From Corythucha ciliata (Eukaryota > Arthropoda > Insecta > Hemiptera > Tingidae): a stretch of DNA of 64,000 bases. Below, one piece after another: positions 56,110 through 64,000 of this stretch; positions within the stretch are counted from its first letter, which is position 1, and every line of letters begins with the position of its first letter. The translations under genes and the position numbers were made by a program. Under the pieces are notes generated by a model that was given only the letters and a program-made list of their open reading frames with translations, searched no databases and was not told the DNA's origin. The stretch covers positions 49,395,253 through 49,459,252 of the forward strand of contig CM075939.1 of assembly GCA_038030265.1 (NCBI GenBank), written 5' to 3'.

Positions 56110-56363
56110 TTACATATCGATCAAATTGCGGACATCTTCACAAAACCGTTAGGAGTGACGAAGTTCCAGAAATTTAAAGAAAAACTCATTACAAGCGGAA
56201 ATTATGGGGGTGTGATGGAAATAATTTCATCTATCCTAGTCATCCCCCTCAATCTCATGTGTTTTAATTGTTATTGAAAAAAAATATATATTTTATCGCG
56301 TTCTGTGTTTAAAAACTATAATATCTAAAATCCTCTTGCTCTGCTTAAAGTAAAGTCTCAATA
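56110..56363 (+). mobile_element. Copia RNase H end plus LTR-like sequence, relic
   Basis: The plus-strand frame contains DQIADIFTKPL (ADIFTKP at 56128-56148) and KFQKFKEKL, the standard C-terminus of copia RNase H. It is followed by a GGGGG purine tract and an LTR-like start TGTGATGG at 56211. The end of that segment (GCTCTGC...AGTCTCAATA) resembles the end of the copia-2 LTR. No upstream pol sequence exists, so it is a 3' remnant. Confidence 0.65.
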
Positions 56364-57695
56364 ATTCTGGCGGGGTCGCACGAATTTTCACGCTGACTGG
56401 TGGTCCGAAGGCTTAAATAATCCACCGCGAAACACTTTTTTTTTTCGCCTTTAAATGCGTTTTGAGTATAGGGCCATTCTGTGCATTTCACTATGCACTG
56501 ACATGTCTGAGGAACGTGGTTTTTACCATTCTCAGCTCATTATCTCCTAAATCCTTCATTCTCATAACTTTGAGCTATACCTCCGCTTTATACGACCCCA
56601 TTGCCTTTGACCAGTCTCCCCCCAAATAAGAAGAGAAAGCCTCTTGAACCTCTTGCAGGTACTAAAGAAAAAGGAACCTGTACCTTATTTTGTTGTTATT
56701 TGCATACGTTTATCTGGGCAAGTTTACTCACGTATAGTCAACTACTTTTACTATGGGATTATTTACAAACAATTTTTGTTTTAAAAACGGGACCCACAAA
56801 AAAATATGTACCCCTCCCCCTCCCACCGAACATTCGTATTTGGTGACCCAGTGATTTTAAAAACTTAACGATGAAAAATTGCTGACGAGTGAAATCAGTG
56901 AATCGTCTATTGTTGTATGTAAACGATTAGGTGATTGACAGTGAATTCGAAAGGTGTGTGCCAGATTTTTACTTTCGATAATTATATGAATTGAGAAGAA
57001 AAAGGTCAAGGTACCTTCTCTTTAAAGGGTCGAGTTGATGTTTATTTTGTTGTTAGCGGTGCCCCGGCGACGAAGAATGAATGAAATGAGTTAAATAGGT
57101 GAGTGTTGAGGGTGTCAAGTCCAAGTCCAATGTCAATAAAGTGATTGCAGTTCGGTTTTTTTTTTTTTTTTTTTTTTTAATGGTCAATGTGAATTCGTTC
57201 ATAAGGAGGTCCGAGGGGGAGGGGTGAATAAATAAGAATGTATGAGGCGTCCAATAAAAAAAAGAAAGGATGTAAAAGAAATGGGAAGAAAGAGGTAGGA
57301 GAAAGAAGTTGAAGGTGGAGGAAACTCTCGCGTCGTTAATGTAGGTCATCAAGGGGAGACCGCGGCCGGCTTTTTTTAAGATCCAACACTTCATCTTCGG
57401 ACCTCTTGTCATCGTCTTCTTTTTCGTTTCCTTACTCCCTTTTTTTTTCACTCCACTCCCCCCTTGTTATTTTCATAAATCCCCTCCTACTGCCCCTTCT
57501 CTTTGAAAAAAATCACAAAAATTCCAACGAGAAAGTAGTTTGAAACAATAGAGTGCTGAACTCCCCATCCTAACCCCTCCCTTAAAAAAAACAACAAAAA
57601 ACGGAAGACGAACAGAAATATTAGAGACCCACCCCTAAATTATCATTTTTGTCATACTGCCCCCACAGTGTCTGGTGCGGTGTCATGTGGCTAGC
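56364..57695. other. Intergenic, upstream of the Osiris-like gene
   Basis: AT-rich sequence with T-runs (57157-57178) and C-rich tracts. The 132-residue minus-strand frame at 57053-57451 is low complexity (Lys and hydrophobic runs) and not supported. The string CCCCCACAG at 57660-57668 could be a 3' splice site of a 5' UTR intron of the gene starting at 57696. Confidence 0.4.
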
Positions 57696-60278
57696 ATGTC
57701 TCTGTACTTCGTCCTCTTTCTCGTCGGCGTGTGTTCACTGGGAGAACGCTGTACTGCCACGAACTTCACCGTCACAGGCAGCCGAGAATGGGACGACCTC
57801 TTCGTTTCGTGCTGGCGAACCTCGTCCTTCTCATGCGTCCAACAGACACTCCACAGGTGAGTCTTGAGTTTTTTTTTTTTTTTTTTTTTTTTGAAACGAG
57901 GTGAACGGCAAATTTGAATTTTTGCTTCTAATCGAGGAAGCTTTGCTGACTTAGTTTTCGCGAACAGACCTATTTCTTCCTCACGTTCTCTGTAATTATC
58001 GAAGAACCTCAGTCCAAGACCCGGAAGAAGAGAAGTCCTTTGTTGATTGCGGGTCATTACATTTCCTTTCCCGTTTTTTTTTTTCCTCCCCTCATTTTTT
58101 CAAAGAATTCTTAAACGGAAAACTCCTATTTCTCACAAATTTTAGAGTCGGGGGTAGAGTTTGGAAAACGGTGAAAGTTATTTGATTACACGCCGCAAAA
58201 CATTCCCCTGCCAATAGGGTTATGATACCCATACGAGGGGTCAAATAGGAGGTCATTTCAGTGAAATCGTATCCCGCCTACTTTTTTCTATAAAATTACG
58301 TCTTTTTATGATACTTCATCCCATTCCTACTTATAATCATGAAAGACTGGCATCTCTACTTTCCTTTCAAATTAAGGCCGGTCTAAAATATCCAACTATG
58401 TCGCACGACTTTTTTTTTTTTTTTGTACGTTTTGACCCACCAGTCTATAACCAAGTCCCGCAGGGATAACAACACAGAAATGATTCGACCGTTTTTTATC
58501 CAGAAATTCACCAGGGGCCATATTATGAACGTTCGGGAAAAAGGATCAAGCTGGATACACGGACGCGTTTTCACACGGCCCCAGGTGTCTTGAAAATTGT
58601 TCAGTAAGCCCTAGAGAAACGAAATGTCCGCTCTGACTTTTCACGGAAATAGTCAGTTTAAGCGTATTTATAGCCATCGAGTAAAGAACTGACGGCAGTT
58701 GTCTGTGATAATGACCCCGAAAACTCTCGGGAAATCGATAATTATGTCTGTGAATCTTTATCTGCCCATTCTTCAATCTTTTGACTGTGTCGTACGACTT
58801 TGACATGACACGAGATCGTTGGGCTATTCACTCACCGGACGGTCATGAAGTTTACGAAGAACCCCACAAGGCGTGAATAAAATAAGCGAATGCATGCTTA
58901 TAAAAACTCATGACTGTGGTCGATTGGGAGGAAAAGACTGTCCACCCGATTTTAAATTCATTCGAGCTGTGGAACTACTCGAAGCTGGTCATTTCGAAGG
59001 GTTCTCATCTGGGTGATTTGTCAATCACCCACCCTTTCTTGTCTATAGGCGTACAATAATCATATCCTCAAGTTACTGGTGTAAAATATTACGGTGTCGT
59101 TATTTAACATTGCAAATCAAGCGAAAAAGATGCTTCCTCTGCCCTGTTTTCCATGCAGGACGCTGCAGAGTAACAAATTAAGTGATCCGTAAAACTAAAA
59201 TTATGGCCATTGAACCCGAAAAAATTAATAATATGCAATAATTTTGTCTCCCAATGCCTTTTTACGGTGCAAAATGACTATTTTCACTTAAGTACAACTC
59301 TCCAGCCCTTTCAAGGACACACAGGTCATTCACATAATATCCCACCCAATTTATTTTGTTTCGACGATGAAGAGCTTACACTATGGCTGTGTACCCCCGC
59401 CTGTCCCGTCTACTGTTACGCACGCCAATGCACATTGTGTTGTCTTATAGCTCTTAAGTGTCTATTATTATGGGAGTGTGATTTTATCGTCGAGTCTTTG
59501 TTAACCATCTTCCGCTGCATACAACCACCAGCCTACAATATTGCTTTGTTCCTTTGAATAATCTTGGAACAAACCGAGTCTCCGCAATTGAGAAGTTCTC
59601 ATGTGGAAGTTATACGTTATGTCATGATTTTTTTTTTTTTTTTCTTTTCCTATGGGAATTTTTGCGTAGCTTCTGCGTTCTATAATGTTTTCTTTCTTTT
59701 CATTCGCCCAGGTCGTTGGAAAAAAGCTCTTGACGGTGACTTCCGGGTCACGGAATCGATCAATTTCGTGAGAAATCACAACAAGTACACTGCGGAAGTC
59801 AATAAAGTCGGAGTGTCGGCCAGCCAACATCACGATCACAATACGGACGATTCACCACCGCCTGATGATGAAGACGAGATTGAAGAACAGGAACACTTTG
59901 ACGAGTTTGTCAACGCCGTTGAGACGAGCGAGGACGAAGAGGAGGGGAACGTGCCACCACCACCACCACCACCGTCTCCACTGTCGTCGCCGCCGCCTCC
60001 AACAACCGACGGCGAGTCGCGAAGGTCGTCGTCTTTGCCGGTGAAAAATGTGAACGGGATATCGGATCTGTTGTACAATCGAGGTGTGCGCTATTTGATG
60101 ACTCATGACCTCAATTTGGATTTCCCGGAAATGGTGTTCGGTGGCGGGCGACTTCGAGTGTCACCGCGGTCGATCGAGCCGGACGGTGGCGTGTTGGTGA
60201 AATTGAATTTCGACGAACCGGTTCAAGAGAATAAGCCGGAGTCACAGGGCGAGGGAAGGATTTTTCTCAAGAAAATCA
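57696..60278 (+). CDS. Osiris-like (DUF1676) secreted protein, first two exons
   Basis: Exon 1 (57696-57856) encodes a signal peptide (MSLYFVLFLVGVCSLG) and a two-cysteine segment (FVSCWRTSSFSCVQQTLHR), ending at a consensus donor GTGAGT. Exon 2 (59712-60278) starts after CGCCCAG and carries the DUF1676-like core: KALDGDFRVTESINFV, then YLMTHDLNLDFPEM, LRVSPRSIEP and GRIFLKKI, ending at GTGAGT. Between these core blocks is an unusual acidic and proline-rich insert (DDEDEIEEQEHFDEF, a run of seven Pro). Exon 2 is one base out of phase; an extra A in the A6 run at 59720-59725 would explain it. The hydrophobic C-terminal part typical of Osiris proteins is not found downstream. Osiris proteins are insect-specific and linked to cuticle and secretory trafficking; the role here is inferred. 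Confidence 0.65.
57857..59711 (+). other. Intron 1 of the Osiris-like gene
   Basis: This 1.86-kb interval runs from GTGAGT to CGCCCAG. It is AT-rich with T-runs (57870-57892, 58411-58424, 59630-59643). Small frames inside it have no recognisable content. It is far longer than the 46-75 bp introns of the other genes here, as is common for first introns. Confidence 0.6.
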
Positions 60279-61784
60279 GTGAGTATTTCCTTTTACGCAC
60301 TTTCTCTCATTTTAAAAGAATCGAACACTCTCGCATCCTCCTTTACAGTCTCCTTCAGACTTACGGTACCCCAGACGTCGTAAAATATGAGGTATTAAGT
60401 CATTCTTAAGAACCTACATTTCAACTTTTTTTGTCGTACATATAAAGTCAAAGAAATCCTTCATTTAACCTGTCTCGTTGGGTAAAACTGAGTAGACTTT
60501 CTGCGGTGAAAGTCATTTTACTCCAAATTAACAGTAGAAGTAGGTATATATCAAATATCACCTTTAGAAGGCTCTTGTCAGGGCTTTTATTCAAATTAAG
60601 TGGAGCGTAGAAACGTTTGATAACGCTGCTCTTCTCCTCACGCTCCGGGACAAAAATATGAGCTATTGAAGACCGTTTAACACATACACGAGTCTATACA
60701 TCCTGTCAAAATGTATACTCTTTCAGGCGGAAAAGAAAAGAAAATTGTCCGACGTCTCCTTCAAGCAATTTGACTACGTTTTTCTCTCGGAGTCTCGCCT
60801 CCTTTCTTTTTTTTTTCACCCCTCCACCACCAAAACGATGTTCACTCTTGAACGTACATATCGCTCTGCTTAGCCTACTTTCTCCGTTTCAGAAAATACG
60901 ACAAGTGAGTTCCTTCGCTTGCATAGATTTTGCTCTTTACATCACCTCCCCCCCCCTCCCATGACTTTTCACTGCCAATGTTTTCAACTTTTCAGTGATT
61001 CGAACAAACGAAAAAAAAAAAAATTTAAATGAGCGACCTAATTTTTCACTTCCAGGTTTTGTTTTATAATTCCCGTTCTTTCTCTTCGAAGATACGATTT
61101 TATCGTTGAGTGGGAGAGGGCAGCAGCCTCGAAATAACACTTTGAATTTTTTATTACACGCGAATTATAATGATATGGAGGAAAAACGTTCCTCGTTCTT
61201 TCTTTTAAGGATGTTTTTCGTGAATGAAACAATTTAAATGATGGTACAAGGGCAAATTATTCTGTCTGAAGTCATTATTTAGTGACCGCGCATTTAAATA
61301 GAACGATTACTCTTTAGTTTGTTGTTTGGCGGGCCCAGGCAAAGTAAAAAAAATAGGTTTTTAGACAAAATCGCCAAGTCCGCTTCCAAGATTCACTTGC
61401 ACGTAGGAGGAAGAATTCAAGTTTTATTCTAATTCACCCAGATGGGTAGGGCAAGGTCCCAAATAAGGATGCCCTCACCGAAGATACCTTTATGTCGTTG
61501 GGTCGTCCCTCACGTGCTACCCTTTACTGAGGCACAAGCTATGCCCCTCCAGGAAGTTCTGGCCTACAATTTGGAAAAAGCTACAAATTCTGCCAAATAC
61601 AAACACGAACCTTGATAATCTGCTGCGTAATCGACATTTCACAGCAAATTAAGCTTGCAGCATGCATTTTTGGCTCCAAAAACTAACTATTCAACCAAAA
61701 AATTGAACGTTACATCACCGAATTCGATTTATCAATCAATTAGCAAAAACTGAAAACAAGCGCCGCAGAGAATGATGAGGTGGG
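60279..61784. other. Downstream of Osiris-like exon 2, nothing recognised
   Basis: I looked for the hydrophobic Osiris C-terminus (alternating Leu/Ala segments) on the plus strand and did not find it. The DNA is AT-rich with pyrimidine tracts and short frames on both strands. The remaining exons may lie beyond the window or be too short to see. Confidence 0.4.
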
Positions 61785-62000
61785 CCTGTTATACTGTTTT
61801 TTTGAGTATCCAAACCCGTAAAATTGGTTTCATTTGGAGTCAAATCAACGAGAATAGTGAGGTTTTCAACGACTAAACTCCATTTGCGACATTGGTTCTT
61901 CAGAAGCCAAAACCGTGAAATTCCTTGTTGAGTTAGGCAAACAAAAAGGTTATTCGTTACAGAGCCAAACCTGTAAAACTGGTTTTTGGACTGCACCATT
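61785..62000 (+). repeat. Family C repeat block
   Basis: Several units such as AACCCGTAAAATTGGTTTC, AAACCGTGAAATTCCTTG and AACCTGTAAAACTGGTTTT are spaced at multiples of about 30 bp. The open frame on the minus strand is formed by these units. Confidence 0.6.
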
Positions 62001-62869
62001 CAACTTGAATAAGTGGCGCCGATACTACATCCAAGGTGTATCAGCCACTACAGCTTTCTAGGGGGTGGGTGGTCCTCAGAATCTCAGCTTTCGGACCCGT
62101 TAGCCGTTAGTTATCGGCCATTCTAAAGCCTATTAGATGCTTCCTGCACGCGAAATGTGAATATCGCCTCTAAAAAGTCTGCCGATGAGACCATGGAACC
62201 GATTCCACTTGTGAAGATTAAAAAAGCTTGGAAGCTCAGGGCTGATCCGATGAAGTGACACCCTGAACGGTTCCTCACTCTTCAGCCCTGAAACGCTCCT
62301 TTTCGCCCGTATACAAACCAGCATACCTTTCCATTGACAGACCGTTCAAAATTCCAATTTTACGATTCGGCCGGTCGTCCACTGGAAGCGTTTTCGAGCG
62401 ACCCGACTAACGATCGTACTGCACAAATGCTTGAATTGAATTCACTGCAGCTATCAGGCTGCCGTGGACGACGTCACATTCAATTTGAGCCTTTGGGATG
62501 TACGCTCGTTGTCACGTGTTGTTGCCGCTCGAAAACGCTCCTAAAAACTCAAATGTTTTAGCTACGTTTCATTGAAAACTTTAATTTCATAGTAGCTGCA
62601 CTCCCCTCCCCACATCTACAATGCGTCCAATTGATTGTTCAGCTGCTTGTCAACCTGGGAACATGCAACTTTAATTTGTCTCGGAATCTTGCAGGTGATC
62701 CGCCGCCACGTAAAAAGGCCCAAAACGTGTCATTTTGCTTAAACTAACACTCGAAGGGACCGACACTTTTCATTTCATCAAAATCACAAATATTTCTTGT
62801 TACAAATTTACAATTACACGGCTAATCGCGTATATATGGGCGTAGTCGGAATCGGCTAGCCCATCAGGG
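62001..62869. other. Intergenic, no gene recognised
   Basis: Mixed-composition DNA with no supported gene. The short frame at 62334 has no domain. The stretch lies between two blocks of family C-like repeats. Confidence 0.35.
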
Positions 62870-63130
62870 TCCACAACCTGTAAAATAAATTGGCCCCGAA
62901 ACTTGCAATTTCGCAAAAATTGTGCCTGGAAGGATCCAATTTCACAGATATTTGCCCTCTGAATGTTGTGCACGGGCCTCGTCAGCCTATACGCGGCGTT
63001 CCGTCGTCGCCTGCTTGCCCGGCGGGGTTCGAGCCCACAAAAAAACAATTGCAAACTGGCTATTTCTCGGAGATTTAGCACCGAAACTTGCATTTTGCAC
63101 GAAATTAAAGGGCCAACTTGCAATTTAATT
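62870..63130 (+). repeat. Family C-like repeat block, variant
   Basis: Units such as CCGAAACTTGCAATTTCGC, CACCGAAACTTGCATTTTGC and GGCCAACTTGCAATTT recur at about 30 bp multiples. They resemble family C but use a CTTGCAATTT core. Whether this is a separate family cannot be decided by eye. Confidence 0.45.
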
Positions 63131-63234
63131 GAAATCAACTAATTTCAAAATGATGACAAGTTGAAGAATTTTGTTACTTCATGTCGTTGTCGGCTTGCCC
63201 ACAACATTAATTTGCTGTTCGATTGAACTGTTTT

Positions 63235-63700
63235 CCTCAATTTGATCCACGAATTCGTGATTTTCTCAATTTTAGCTGCGAATTGGATTGTTCTTAATTC
63301 GAGCGTCGACCCAAGAACAGGTACAGGCGGGCCTACACCTATCGGGGCCTGGGGCATGAGGCATGACCCAAGAACAGTGCATAACGTATTTTTCTATACT
63401 GTGATTTTTGACCGTAGAATGGTCTCTATACACTGCAAATCAGCGATTTTTTCTCAATCTTGGTCTGGAAGTTGCATTGAGAAACCACGGATGAGAGGTT
63501 TTTTTTCGTACTTTTAGCCACGCTTACTAGCAATTTTTCCGAATTTTTAGCAGCGTTCTCGATCCAAGAATAGCGTATTAGTGCGCCTTCTCAATTTTAG
63601 GCGCTCAAGGACCTGAAGAAACTGGAGATCAGCGTATTTTATCTATTTTAGTCGCAGAGAAAAGGCGGGTTTGAAAATTAGCGGCTAAATTTTCGATAAC
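63235..63700 (+). repeat. Family A array fragment
   Basis: Forward units CTCAATTTTAGCTGCGAATT and GTAGAATGGTCTCTATACAC, then GGTCTGGAAGTTGCATTGAG and a following TTTTAGCCACG, match in order the sequence at about 4500-4610 and 50550-50665. A CCTACACCTATCGGGGCC stretch (63331-63348) resembles the element ends at 23063 and 47411. Confidence 0.65.
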
Positions 63701-64000
63701 TCTCTTTCGCGGTGAATCTGTGGACCTGCGCCTGTTCCGTGGACTTGATGCGTTTCTGAACGGGTTAAAGCGGCTAAAAACGATGGAACAAAAGGAAAAA
63801 CTTGTAACCATTTCGTTTGATTGGAAATCTTTCTCAATTGTCGGATTGCCCTTGTTGAGATCAAGTGGATGATTTTTTGAATTCCTGGAGCAATTTTCGT
63901 ACGTGGTGTGCGACGCGTCCCTTGAACTATTTGAGTTGCTAACTCGAAATTTGACAAAGTCGGGACCAAAGTTTCGAAGTCCAAAATCTGCCGGGACAAA

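Noticed and set aside
57053..57451. 132-residue minus-strand ORF
   Set aside because: It is low complexity, built from Lys-coding A-runs and pyrimidine tracts, with no recognisable domain.
63025..63040. GGGGTTCGAGCCC as a tRNA B box
   Set aside because: No A box or clover-leaf could be found at the proper distance. Similar isolated matches at 28380 and 43335 were rejected for the same reason.

Overview
This is eukaryotic DNA, most likely from an insect. Four things point there: a cytochrome P450 gene split by seven introns of only 46-75 bp, a gene resembling the insect-specific Osiris (DUF1676) family, secreted trypsin-fold proteases, and abundant Jockey, R1, Ty1/copia and hAT-type elements. 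I cannot name the species from sequence alone. Nothing indicates bacterial, organellar or viral-genome DNA. One block of exactly 500 N (32590-33089) is an assembly gap.

Host genes are few and lie mostly in the right half. They are a CYP3-clan-like P450 (38387-40343, +), an intronless secreted serine protease (52842-53873, +), a 5'-truncated serine-protease homologue without the catalytic Ser (55420-56067, -), and the first two exons of an Osiris-like gene (57696-60278, +) that runs on past what I can see. The rest is mobile or repetitive DNA, plus stretches of AT-rich sequence where I recognise nothing.

The outstanding feature is a set of dispersed arrays of degenerate ~30-bp units. Family A (core CAATTTTAGCCGCGAATTAG followed by CG and a T-run) covers roughly 10 kb in about a dozen blocks. 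Family B (GTCAGTTTGGCCATTTTTAG followed by GGCGTGAATA) lies at 28.6-29.4 and 42.3-44.1 kb. Family C (close to AACCCGTGAAATTGGTTTT) lies at 7.2-7.5, 9.4-10.0, 52.1-52.6 and 61.8-63.1 kb. Many family A and B blocks sit inside hAT-like elements that I could delimit by terminal inverted repeats and 8-bp target duplications: 2206-5120 (CTTATAAT), 18583-21061 (TGGCTGAG), 40667-44737 (CTATCAAG), and nested inside the last, 41482-44497 (GATTGGGT). A small hAT-like element without arrays is at 7969-8880 (CTAGTGGG). Unit order and unit-specific variants are shared between distant family A blocks (3.0-4.6 kb and 48.7-50.7 kb), so long pre-formed arrays were dispersed as wholes.

Later insertions interrupt these arrays: a full-length Jockey-like element (13226-17543, -, 11-bp duplication), a young copia element with near-identical LTRs (23337-27682, +, 5-bp duplication), a second copia element running into the gap (29897-32589, +), a head-to-head tRNA-derived SINE pair (19840-20218, 13-bp duplication) and a 5'-truncated non-LTR element (45693-47359, -, 12-bp duplication). 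Many reading frames are broken by single extra bases, mostly in A/T runs. They occur in host genes and elements alike, which looks more like sequencing error than decay.
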